Positions 44,701 through 52,271 of a DNA stretch of 64,000 nucleotides are shown here, piece after piece. A model generated the notes under the pieces. It saw only the letters and a program-made list of their open reading frames with translations. It was not told the origin of the DNA and did not search any database. Within the stretch, counting starts at the first letter, position 1, and every line of letters begins with the position of its first letter. The DNA is from Rufibacter psychrotolerans (GTDB lineage: Bacteria > Bacteroidota > Bacteroidia > Cytophagales > Hymenobacteraceae). The position numbers were made by a program, and so were the translations under genes. The stretch is taken from positions 1 to 64,000 of the forward strand of contig NZ_JAFFJV010000023.1 in the NCBI RefSeq assembly GCF_016924645.1, read 5' to 3'.

Positions 44701-46766
44701 ATGCTGAAGCCCAGCCCCCCGGCCACGGAAAAGCCGCTTTTGGTACTGGCCGCAAGCACAATGGAGCAGTACTCTACCTGAAAAGGCTTAGGGATGTTTT
44801 TCGCTATTTTATCCAGGGGCACTTCTGCCCGAACAGTGAATTCTTTGTTTTCCAATTCAAAGGAGATATCCACCCCCTTCAGGACAGAAATGGACGGATC
44901 TACTTTTCCTTTCACGCTAATGTCCAGCCCATTGAACACCACGTCTTCCTCGTTGATCAAAATGGGACTCATTTTGTCTAGGGTGAGGCTTTTGAGGACA
45001 GGTCCCATGACGGCCTTGGGTCCCTTGCCTTGGATAATGTACCGGTCCTGCGCTTGCTCATCTACGTCTACCTGCTGCTTTTTAAATTTTTTAGCTTTCA
45101 GCGGGGTTTGGTCGCCGGCGTCCAGATAGGTAAGTTCAATAGACTTGAGCTTTTTGGCTTTGGAGTCATAATCTACGTCAACCTTGAAGGCGCCAATATT
45201 GGTGGTTTTGGTGGTATAGGGAAGAATGTAAGAGGCTCTCTTGTCACTGGTGGAAAGTAGGAAATGGTTCAGGGGGATTTCTTTTTCCTTCACAGTGACG
45301 AACTCCTGTTTAAAGGGATTTCCCTCGCCCGATTCCGAAGCTAATTCACTGCAATAGTAATAATGCTTAGGATCCAGGTCATCCCCGCTCAGGTTCATGT
45401 CATCAATAATGGTAGTATATTTCTTTCTGATATCGGCACCACTAGAGGGCACCCTTTTGAATTTCTTGCTGTAATGCACCCCAATGCTGGTAAGGTCCTT
45501 TTCAATGGCAGTCCGTACTACTGTACCTAGCTTTCGGTTTTTGGATCTTTCTAACAGAATAAGGTTATCTATCCTATCGGCCTTACTCCCCAGTATCTGC
45601 CAATCTATCATGTGTTCAATATCATAATGCGCAGGCTTTCCGGTGAAATCCCAGAAGGGTACCATGACTTCCTGCACAATCTGGTGCAGGGTGCCTACTA
45701 TGCCTTTCTGTTTGCTTTGGACCAGGTTAAAAGTGAACAGTTTATCTTCCTCCCCCTCTTTTATCTTGCCCAGGGTCTTCAATTTTTTGGTGACTCCCTC
45801 CTTGACGCTGCTTTTCCAAACCGAGGCCTGCTTGGTTGCCCGCTCTCCCTTGGGGGCGGTAATGGGTTTGAACTCGTCCAACCAGGCTGCCTCCTGCTCG
45901 GTGATGTAGTATTTCTCTGTTTTAAGTTTCGTGATGTGGAATTCAATTCTTCCTTTTCCCCCTTTTGTAATATATCCAGTGTCAAATTTTGCACCCTTTT
46001 TACTCGTCGGCTCCGCTGCATAGGCCTTTAACTCATCTGCAGAAGCTTCACCTAAGCTCTTTTTAGGTTGTTCCTCTTTTTGAATGAAATCCTTCTTCTG
46101 CACATTTCCCCCGCCGGTTTGCTGCACGGTGTGGGTGAGTTCGTGGGCCAGCAGTTTTTTACCCGCCTGCGTTTCGGGGGCGTATTTCCCGGAATTGAAG
46201 TAAATGTCCTGCCCGTGGGTGAAGGCCTGGGCGCCCAAGTCCTGGCTCAGCTGCGCGGCCTCGGGCCCGGTGTGCGTGCGTACCCCGGAGAAATCTGCCC
46301 CGAAGCCTTCTTCCATTTCCTGCCGGGTTTTGGTGGGCAGCGGGGCACCCGAACCCTTGGAACTATGGAGTTGCCCTTCCACCGCGGGAGTCACGGTGGC
46401 AGGTTCCCCGGTCGTGGGACTTTCCTTCCGGCTTATCTCTGGCTGAGTTTCCTCCTGATAGTTGATCTCCTCTCTGTCCTGGTTTTGCCGAGGGGAAACC
46501 GGGGAAATGCCCTGGGCGAGCGGTTTGGTCTGGAGTTTCTCCTGGTCCTGTTTTTCGGCTGATCCGGCTGGGGGTTTCTGCAAAACCTTCTCGGCCATGG
46601 CATCGGCTTCCTGCTCGTAGCGGTCACCGGGCTGGCCCACCTCAATGCTGCGCTGCACCCCCGAGGCCGCAAAGAAGCTGTCCTCCCCCCGTTTACTGAA
46701 GAAAGGCGATTGCTGGCTCCGTTGCAGCAGCGCGGACGAGGAAGATTTCTCAGAACCCGTTTTCAT
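41748..46766 (-). CDS. Giant eCIS protein with DUF4157 domains at both ends and an internal HNH-like motif
   Basis: This encodes a 1672-residue protein. DUF4157 (the eCIS core metalloprotease-like domain) occurs twice: residues about 141-219 with HELTH at 208-212, and residues 1595-1672 with HELTH at 1661-1665, both preceded by FTHGQDIYFN. An HNH-like nuclease pattern lies at about 378-412 (DIEHMIDW, then NLILLERSKNRK). Residues about 540-1150 are a long repetitive beta-rich stretch with many strand-length alternating segments, followed by a charged helical region and a low-complexity Lys/Glu/Gln-rich linker (about 1480-1580). There is no signal peptide. It is probably injection-system cargo or a cargo shell, and this role is inference. 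Two dispersed-palindrome copies are read through in its C-terminal third. Confidence 0.8.
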   Translation of the reverse strand: MKTGSEKSSSSALLQRSQQSPFFSKRGEDSFFAASGVQRSIEVGQPGDRYEQEADAMAEKVLQKPPAGSAEKQDQEKLQTKPLAQGISPVSPRQNQDREEINYQEETQPEISRKESPTTGEPATVTPAVEGQLHSSKGSGAPLPTKTRQEMEEGFGADFSGVRTHTGPEAAQLSQDLGAQAFTHGQDIYFNSGKYAPETQAGKKLLAHELTHTVQQTGGGNVQKKDFIQKEEQPKKSLGEASADELKAYAAEPTSKKGAKFDTGYITKGGKGRIEFHITKLKTEKYYITEQEAAWLDEFKPITAPKGERATKQASVWKSSVKEGVTKKLKTLGKIKEGEEDKLFTFNLVQSKQKGIVGTLHQIVQEVMVPFWDFTGKPAHYDIEHMIDWQILGSKADRIDNLILLERSKNRKLGTVVRTAIEKDLTSIGVHYSKKFKRVPSSGADIRKKYTTIIDDMNLSGDDLDPKHYYYCSELASESGEGNPFKQEFVTVKEKEIPLNHFLLSTSDKRASYILPYTTKTTNIGAFKVDVDYDSKAKKLKSIELTYLDAGDQTPLKAKKFKKQQVDVDEQAQDRYIIQGKGPKAVMGPVLKSLTLDKMSPILINEEDVVFNGLDISVKGKVDPSISVLKGVDISFELENKEFTVRAEVPLDKIAKNIPKPFQVEYCSIVLAASTKSGFSVAGGLGFSIENLGRGDIFAKVGKTVGFDGTFSFDSRWFSKADIKISYDNGDWSIGGDLQVKPDAVKGLKSAGLKVSYTKDVFSAEGDAKLTVPGIDTVKLAAQFNDTGEFKFLASVSLKALPGLKSGSVEVTMMAKKGEDLKLGVKGEAEPDLPNVPNLSPKLTVSYFDGVFDVRATVNYTKGRFDGGLEVGVTNKTVNEKGEPQGEPDQAGAVVVFGYGKLKVKLFKDITGEVQVRLTPEKQVLVAGEVVVKDLKPFGEGYHFNKELFPFPKVTIPLVGIPGMSVSAFITGGVYFKFEWDPLVLKELKVGFKEININEIEKVTLDISGSVGSMASAEVYMTVEAGLEARVLIAKLTGGIGGEAGLGLKAEAGGGVSAGWSMEKGLLLKEVRAFMNVTPKAIFRLTGYISVDLDLWITSVNLYYHKWILAEKQLGMGNLGLKLDFPIKFKEDNSLILPEVKDMNLEKPNFSGDQGKEILNSAINGEAEKKLEEKKRQIRETIKSDLRNPETQKEMTPTQYTNKMKKKYAKSPDLQEFVVKTIQEESRALEYEQFEQEKAAIRGFKTPLANKLSFVDLFTMWHQYVTQADVDAFKVELTKEDQAKKAQASLPASNASMSSAPPQNQTSTPVNPKPKSLRRKPIPKEEPDNDSAYFRPVFAKIPQKQSPEIVSLEEDYSNLEVHETAWFIPQPSHANEGDFPDSEEEPLDLDRELMPVLDEAGEPNSIFSDSFGGDKTPRSGSPFGFPIGLAGNSPYAQSRIAPSFISDDMRVYSRRAKPNLKDQQPFFGGKGKSQDSAHPFVTKSGIQRKKETVRKAAEEEQKNQMPPESTKRDEDTVQTKGKEDEQKLQTKCKPDELQKAEKPEKEKEKPVQKQTIRRKEKSVLRQIQAKEPENGKVASPEVEQKLLASKGKGFALPPALLQELNQKMRFDFSAVRLHTDAEAAALAEELNALAFTHGQDIYFNQGQYAPHTQAGRQLLVHELTHVMQQSQE
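42046..42080. repeat. Dispersed palindrome inside the giant DUF4157 gene (copy 1)
   Basis: It is translated as VLRQIQAKEPEN, the one in-gene copy whose left half is read in a different frame from the others. Confidence 0.45.
42735..42769. repeat. Dispersed palindrome inside the giant DUF4157 gene (copy 2)
   Basis: It is translated as FRPVFAKIPQK in the common frame, within the disordered linker. Confidence 0.55.
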
Positions 46767-46781
46767 GCCGTTTTTGGGAAA

Positions 46782-48071
46782 TTAGGCCCAATCCACCCAT
46801 AGGGCTTGGGGCATCCAGGGTAGTTTGATGAGCGAGTAACTCCAGGGCAGCGAACCCAGCAGCATGTCATAGCTTTTTTGCTCCACCTGCAGAAGCCAGT
46901 CGCCATCGGGTTTGCGGGAGAGTCGCCCGGACCGCTGCAGGAATCCTTCGCGCAGCCCGGCGGGACTGGTGTTCTTCAGCACAACCCAATACCGGATCAC
47001 CGCTTCCAGTACGTTTTGGGCCTCTTTTTCGCAAATCGGGGGCAAATCCACTTCGGCAGGCACCGGGGTATCCAGGGGAATTCCGCACAAAAGCTTGTTG
47101 AGCAGCAACTCCGGCTCAGGGGTGCGAGTCTGCCCGGTGACCAGGAACTGCAGCCAATGCACCGCCTCCAAAGGTTTTATTACGAGGTGGTCTTCCACCA
47201 AGCCCCCGGTGTGCAGGTACGTCTCCAAAAACGGTGCGAGCAGCACCAATCCCGCATTCTGTAGGTAGAGCCCTTCTTTTTCCTCTGTTTCAGAGGGACC
47301 AGTGGAAGAATCCTCCTGAGGTGTTGGCAGCTTAGGTTTAGCCGCTTTGGGCTCGGGCAGCAAAACTAACCCGGCTTTTTTCCAGGTTTCTTGTACCTGC
47401 GGCGGAAGCGAGGAAACGACCTGCTGTAGTTGGTGGGAGAAGCCTGATTTCTCTTCACAGAACTGAAGCACCGCCCGCAGAAAATCCTTCGGAAACTGAA
47501 ACGCCAAACGCTCTACCACTTCTTTCGTTTGGAGAAGCTGCGTCAGTGATCTCCTCAGAAGTGGCCCAGGTTCTGTCTGCAGCAGATCGTGCGTTTTAGC
47601 GGTGAATTCCTCAAAGCGGCCCGGAAACGCCCACCACGGCAGATACCCTTTTCGCAGGAAAAACACGAATGCTTCCCAAAGCGACTCTTCCTCAGAAATT
47701 TTAGTAAGCGGTGTTGGTTCTTCGTCGATCTGCGGTTTTCCAGAAGTAGAAAAGTTTCTTTCCCCCAACGTCAACGTCAGCCCTTTTCCTTCCTTCAGTT
47801 CCGAATCAGACAACACTTTTTCCAGCGATTGAAGCACCTGTTCTACCAATTGGTCCTCCAAGGCAGAAGTGTTGGAAATTTGCACCGTCACAGAAACTTG
47901 GTCCAGGCGTAGAATCTGGTTTGGTCCCGAAAGCAGGTCAAACTGCTCGTTCAAGGCGGGGTTGAGTTGTTCCTGCACCAAACGGCTTACCCGTTGCTGA
48001 AGGTCCGGGGCGGGTTCCAGGAAGGGAAGCTCCACCTCCACTATCTGTTTCCGGATCAGGTGCGTGGCCAT
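46782..48071 (-). CDS. Contractile injection system tape-measure-type protein (CIS_TMP)
   Basis: This encodes a 429-residue protein resembling the CIS_TMP family of Bacteroidota contractile systems. The start THLIRKQIVEVELPF with a long helix (LQQRVSRLVQEQLNPALNEQF) and the C-terminal blocks AGLVLLAPFLETYL, LLLNKLLCGIPL, REGFLQRSGRLS and SLPWSYSLIKLPWMPQALWVDW are typical. The family is proposed to set tube length. It is shorter than many tape measures. It follows the 1300-residue gene by four bases and precedes the DUF4157 gene by 15. Confidence 0.75.
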   Translation of the reverse strand: MATHLIRKQIVEVELPFLEPAPDLQQRVSRLVQEQLNPALNEQFDLLSGPNQILRLDQVSVTVQISNTSALEDQLVEQVLQSLEKVLSDSELKEGKGLTLTLGERNFSTSGKPQIDEEPTPLTKISEEESLWEAFVFFLRKGYLPWWAFPGRFEEFTAKTHDLLQTEPGPLLRRSLTQLLQTKEVVERLAFQFPKDFLRAVLQFCEEKSGFSHQLQQVVSSLPPQVQETWKKAGLVLLPEPKAAKPKLPTPQEDSSTGPSETEEKEGLYLQNAGLVLLAPFLETYLHTGGLVEDHLVIKPLEAVHWLQFLVTGQTRTPEPELLLNKLLCGIPLDTPVPAEVDLPPICEKEAQNVLEAVIRYWVVLKNTSPAGLREGFLQRSGRLSRKPDGDWLLQVEQKSYDMLLGSLPWSYSLIKLPWMPQALWVDWA

Positions 48072-48075
48072 CGGC

Positions 48076-51000
48076 TTACCCGTTCAGCAAAGAACCTTCT
48101 TTCGCCACGTAGCAGTCGCCGCGCACGCCCAGGAACCATACCGGACTTTCGTCAGTGTGTGTGGCGAACCGGCCGCTAGGATCCTGCGAGAAAAGCGGCG
48201 TTCCGCTCCCGAAGAGCCACAGCACCTGCTCAAAGGCCTCCTCTGTATCTACCTTGAAGCCGATGCCGTTTTCCTGCCGTTCCACCACCAGGTTCACCGC
48301 GTCTCTGGGGATTTCCTGCTCGCAAAGAACCTTGTGGGTGTGGCGGCATTTGTCCATTTCCTCGCAGCCAAACTTCTTGCCCGTGGCCCGGGTGCGCCTT
48401 CTCAGGTCCCTGATCTGCCACTCCTGATCGGTGTAGCGGGTTTCCAGCGAGAAGGCGTCGCCGCCCAGGCTCAGGGTCTGTTTGGTGGTGAGTTCAAAGG
48501 TGTGGCAGACGTAATGCTCCACGCCCAACACGCGCTCCTCGGGTTTGTAGCGCAGGATAAAGGTCTCGGCGTTGCCGATTTTCTGGGCCATCTGGTCGTT
48601 CAGCACGTCAACCAGTTTCTGCACGCGTTCGTGGAATTCCTCCTGCTCCACCTGGTGGAAAATCTCCCTCAGAACGCTGGCGAAGTCCACCTCATGGGTT
48701 TGGTTGTTTTCGGTGTCTACCACTTTCAGCAGCCCTGCCGAAGCCTCTATGGAGAGCACCTGACCGCGGGCCGGCATGGGGAACCACAGCGGGTACCAGC
48801 ATAGCTCGGCTTTGCCGTCGCAGGGCAGGTCACAGGGTTCCTCGGCGGGCGGACACCGGTGGGCATTCACCTGCACGCTCAACGCCTGCCCGCTCGCATC
48901 TTTCACCTCCAGGTCTTTTCCCTGGCCACTGGGGATAGTCTCCACGTGCTCCGTCCCTGCCACGGCTTGGCCGTTGACGGTGTATGGGGTCTGCCCGCTC
49001 GAAATAGTGAGCGTCACGGAAAATTGCTGACCACTTTCATCGCACTCTGGTTCGCTTACTTCTACGCGCAGCCGTTCTGCTTCGGGCTCGCATTCATGGG
49101 CGGGTATCTGCACCGCTTTTTCCTGGCCGTCACTGTCGCGCACGATAACGGTTTTGCCCTCGCCGCCGGGAATCTGCACCGGATACGGCATGGGGTTGGC
49201 GGGTTTGTTTTCTACCGTGTAAGGCGCGGTGCCGCCGCTGATCTGCAGGGTCACCGTAAAGAACCGGCCGGTTCGGTCACAATCCGGTTCAGACACCTCC
49301 ACCGCCAGATCGGCCGGTTCTTCCTGCGGCGGCGCTTCCAGGGCAAACTGCACCGGCGGACAATCTGAGCAGCAGAGATACGGCAGGTAAAAATCCACGA
49401 ACACGTGCCCCAACGGAACCTCGGCTGATTCTTCTGGGTCGGGCTCCTCCCCTAAGATCACCAGCACAGGCATATCGGGCTCTTTCACCACCATTTCCCG
49501 GGTGGGAAACCCCGCAAAACTGACCGTAAGGGTGGCGGGCAGCGTCTCCGCGTACAAAAGAAAATGCCCCCCGGCGTTGGAGGTGGTCCCGCAATTAGTA
49601 TCCTTCACCAGCGTCGTTGCCCCGGACAAGGGATTCTGGTTGGCGTCAACCACCTGGCCGCGCAACAGAAAACGCCCTTGTTTAGGCTTGGGCTCTTCTT
49701 CCCCGTCTTCGCCGGCGTAAACCAAAAGGAGGGTGCCGCCCACGGGTACGCCCGCTTTATGGGTAATGCCTGGGTGCTTCCGGATGTAATTGCCAAACAG
49801 GAGCTGTTTCTGGATATCCTCTAGCCGCTTGCGGTACGTCTCCAGCAGGGCACTGAACGCCTCTTTCTGGCAGGCGCTGATGAGCACATCTAGGTGGTCA
49901 ATGATGTCTTCCAGTTCCCACAGGTTCTCTTGGTTCCGGCTTGCGGGCTGGGCCAGCATTTCTTTCAGTTGCCGGATAAAGGAACCTGCGTAGGCCACCA
50001 GGTTCTGATTCACCTTCTGGAACGCCTCCAGGTTGAACTGCATCAAGTTAGGCGCCTGCACCAGGAACTCGGCCATTTCCACCAGGTACTGGATCAGAAG
50101 CAACACAGCCTGCACTTTGGGGTCCTGCCCCAGGGCCAGCACTCGGCTGTAGGTGGCGGCCGGGTTGTTCACCAGAAAAGCATGCTCATAAAGCGCCCCC
50201 AATGAGTTCTCGTCATACAGCAGGCCATTGGTTCCCCGGCCAAAATAGGACAGCCTGGAGTTCAGCAAGGTGGAGACCACCGCGGCGGGACGGTTGCCGG
50301 TGACATCGGTTACGGTGGAAACGGGGCGCTTATCAGGTCGGAGTTTGTAGAAATAGGCGACTTCCCGTTGCAGCAGGCAGCGCAGCTCTTCCCGCAGGGT
50401 CAGGTAAATGGCCTCCAGGTCCTGGAAGGAACAGGCGTGGGTGCGCCAATCCTGCACGTTTTTGTGATTTCGGCCCGTTTTCAGGACCAGCACGTCAAAG
50501 GGCAGCCGGTACCGGTGGCGGAGCTGGAGCACCCGGCCCAGCGCATATAGCCAGGGCTGGCCCACGTGGCCTTCCACCCGGAAGAAATTGTACTGTTCCA
50601 GGTCATACTCCAGCGGATTCAGCACGAAGTCCTCCACCGGGGCGGGGTAACTGGCCGCATGGTACGATAGGTTGTGCTTGGCCTTGTTCTGGCGCGTCTT
50701 CGGCGGGCTCCACAGCTGGTACAACGGCGGGTTGCCGTCCAGGATCTTGTAGTAAAACGGAATGGCTTTCCCGGAGAGATCGGTTTTGCCTAGAAAGCTG
50801 GGCGTGATCCGGATGCCCGTTCCGCGCCTGTCCCCGGCGCCGGCGGTGAAGGGTACGCTAAAATTCTCCACCATCCGGATCAGGCGCTGGAACAACTGCC
50901 GCAGCTCGGTGCCCAGGTGTTGCTGGTGGCTGAATACCGGCGAGGGAATGAAATAGTGCCGGTACTGGCTGTAGGTTTGGGTGGTGTCTTCGGTGGCGAG

Positions 51001-51978
51001 GCCCAGGAACAGGTGACGGGGAAAAAGGTCCTCGTCCGGACAGCAGATACTGGTGATGTCCAGCCCTCGGGTTCTGATCTCGTTGTAGGCCTCCAGTAAA
51101 TCCGAGAAGAAATCATAGTAATAGGAATAGAGCAGCGGATTGGTGAGCGAGAGTTTGTCCCCCGCGTAGGTGTAGGAGTTCCCCAACTGTTGCAAGGCCG
51201 TATCCGAAACTCCGGACAAAAGCGGTTGGTACAGCGAATAGGCATTGAGCAACAGTTCTTTGATCCGCTCCACGGTGGGCTTGGTGAGCAGATCCCGGAA
51301 CCGGTTGATGACTTCCTGCGTGGTGAAAATACCCGGGTTCTGGACCGGCACGTCAAAGCGTTTGAGTTTGAACTCCGCCATGAGGGCTTGCGCCTGCTGC
51401 AGGTTCTGCAACTGCTCCAGGCTGGGTCCGTTGGCCTGCTCTGCTTCCCTCAGCAGATCGGCGTTGGATTTCTCCAGCAACAGGTAGCGGTAGGTTACCT
51501 CAATCACCGAGCCCCGGTCATCGCAGGAATAGGGAGAGCATTTTTTGAGGTTCTCTTCCTGCAATTCCACGAAAATGACCACCACTTTGTCGCGCAGGAA
51601 AGCCGCCGACAGGTCCTGGGTTCCGCCCGAGGGCAGCAATTCCCACAGCGGAAACGGCTGGCGGGGCACGGCGCTGGTGTAGAACGGTGGATAGTCCAGC
51701 TGCTCCGGCAGTTCATAGGGTTTGGACCGCTTCAGGACAACCTCGGGCAAAGAGACCAGGTACCCCGCCGAGGTCACCCCGCAGCCCTGGGGAATGGTGA
51801 TCTGGGTGAGCGCCTCGTTGGGTTTCACCTCCAGCCCGCACACCACGCCTATCCCGATCAGGTTCGTTCGGGTGAGCCGATTTTGCTCATCCAGGTAGTG
51901 GAACAAGTCGTTCAGGTGGTCTTTTTTCAGCACCTGGTTGGCGACAAACTGCGGATAGGTGAGTTGGGTGGGTTCCAT
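48076..51978 (-). CDS. Large eCIS-associated protein with carboxypeptidase-regulatory-like and Ig-like domains
   Basis: This encodes a 1300-residue protein I do not recognise by a standard family name. The N terminus (LTYPQFVANQVLKKDHLNDLFHYLDEQNRLTRTNLIGIGVVCGLEV) resembles a conserved start seen in Bacteroidota injection clusters. Residues about 765-830 look like a CarboxypepD_reg-like beta-sandwich (RFLLRGQVVDANQNPLSGATT). Two tandem Ig-like repeats of about 90 residues follow (both starting VEVSEP-CD). The C-terminal region (about 1080-1300) is mixed. It takes the place held by the tail fibre gene afp13 in Afp clusters, so a receptor-binding or baseplate-periphery role is suggested, as inference. 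Confidence 0.6.
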   Translation of the reverse strand: MEPTQLTYPQFVANQVLKKDHLNDLFHYLDEQNRLTRTNLIGIGVVCGLEVKPNEALTQITIPQGCGVTSAGYLVSLPEVVLKRSKPYELPEQLDYPPFYTSAVPRQPFPLWELLPSGGTQDLSAAFLRDKVVVIFVELQEENLKKCSPYSCDDRGSVIEVTYRYLLLEKSNADLLREAEQANGPSLEQLQNLQQAQALMAEFKLKRFDVPVQNPGIFTTQEVINRFRDLLTKPTVERIKELLLNAYSLYQPLLSGVSDTALQQLGNSYTYAGDKLSLTNPLLYSYYYDFFSDLLEAYNEIRTRGLDITSICCPDEDLFPRHLFLGLATEDTTQTYSQYRHYFIPSPVFSHQQHLGTELRQLFQRLIRMVENFSVPFTAGAGDRRGTGIRITPSFLGKTDLSGKAIPFYYKILDGNPPLYQLWSPPKTRQNKAKHNLSYHAASYPAPVEDFVLNPLEYDLEQYNFFRVEGHVGQPWLYALGRVLQLRHRYRLPFDVLVLKTGRNHKNVQDWRTHACSFQDLEAIYLTLREELRCLLQREVAYFYKLRPDKRPVSTVTDVTGNRPAAVVSTLLNSRLSYFGRGTNGLLYDENSLGALYEHAFLVNNPAATYSRVLALGQDPKVQAVLLLIQYLVEMAEFLVQAPNLMQFNLEAFQKVNQNLVAYAGSFIRQLKEMLAQPASRNQENLWELEDIIDHLDVLISACQKEAFSALLETYRKRLEDIQKQLLFGNYIRKHPGITHKAGVPVGGTLLLVYAGEDGEEEPKPKQGRFLLRGQVVDANQNPLSGATTLVKDTNCGTTSNAGGHFLLYAETLPATLTVSFAGFPTREMVVKEPDMPVLVILGEEPDPEESAEVPLGHVFVDFYLPYLCCSDCPPVQFALEAPPQEEPADLAVEVSEPDCDRTGRFFTVTLQISGGTAPYTVENKPANPMPYPVQIPGGEGKTVIVRDSDGQEKAVQIPAHECEPEAERLRVEVSEPECDESGQQFSVTLTISSGQTPYTVNGQAVAGTEHVETIPSGQGKDLEVKDASGQALSVQVNAHRCPPAEEPCDLPCDGKAELCWYPLWFPMPARGQVLSIEASAGLLKVVDTENNQTHEVDFASVLREIFHQVEQEEFHERVQKLVDVLNDQMAQKIGNAETFILRYKPEERVLGVEHYVCHTFELTTKQTLSLGGDAFSLETRYTDQEWQIRDLRRRTRATGKKFGCEEMDKCRHTHKVLCEQEIPRDAVNLVVERQENGIGFKVDTEEAFEQVLWLFGSGTPLFSQDPSGRFATHTDESPVWFLGVRGDCYVAKEGSLLNG

Positions 51979-52119
51979 GGCGATGGGTATTAAAATGTCC
52001 TCCGCGGCGGCGGGTTTCTCTCATGTCCGATGTAGCTTCAAAGCCTCCGTTCCTGCTTATCCTGGTTTTCCAATTGTCTTTCCGATTCGTTCACTGGAGC
52101 CTTCTTATGTCCTGTTTCT

Positions 52120-52155
52120 GTTTTAAGCCCTTTTCCAAGAAAACAGCCCCTAAAC
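52120..52155. repeat. Dispersed palindrome in the eCIS intergenic gap (copy 1)
   Basis: TTTTAAGCCCTTTTC and GAAAACAGCCCCTAAAC, in the 293-base gap between the Afp12-like and 1300-residue genes. Confidence 0.6.
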
Positions 52156-52223
52156 AGCCCTCTCTTCGATTGTACTCCATTCCCGAAGAGCTCCCCTAAG
52201 CCCAATCCCAATTGCCTTTTCTG

Positions 52224-52259
52224 TTTTCAGGCCGATTTTCCTAAAACAGCCACAAAATA
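52224..52259. repeat. Dispersed palindrome in the eCIS intergenic gap (copy 2)
   Basis: TTTTCAGGCCGATTTTC and CTAAAACAGCCACAAAA, 69 bases from copy 1 in the same gap. The pair may limit read-through to the genes beyond. Confidence 0.6.
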
Positions 52260-52271
52260 GGCTCAAAGCTC

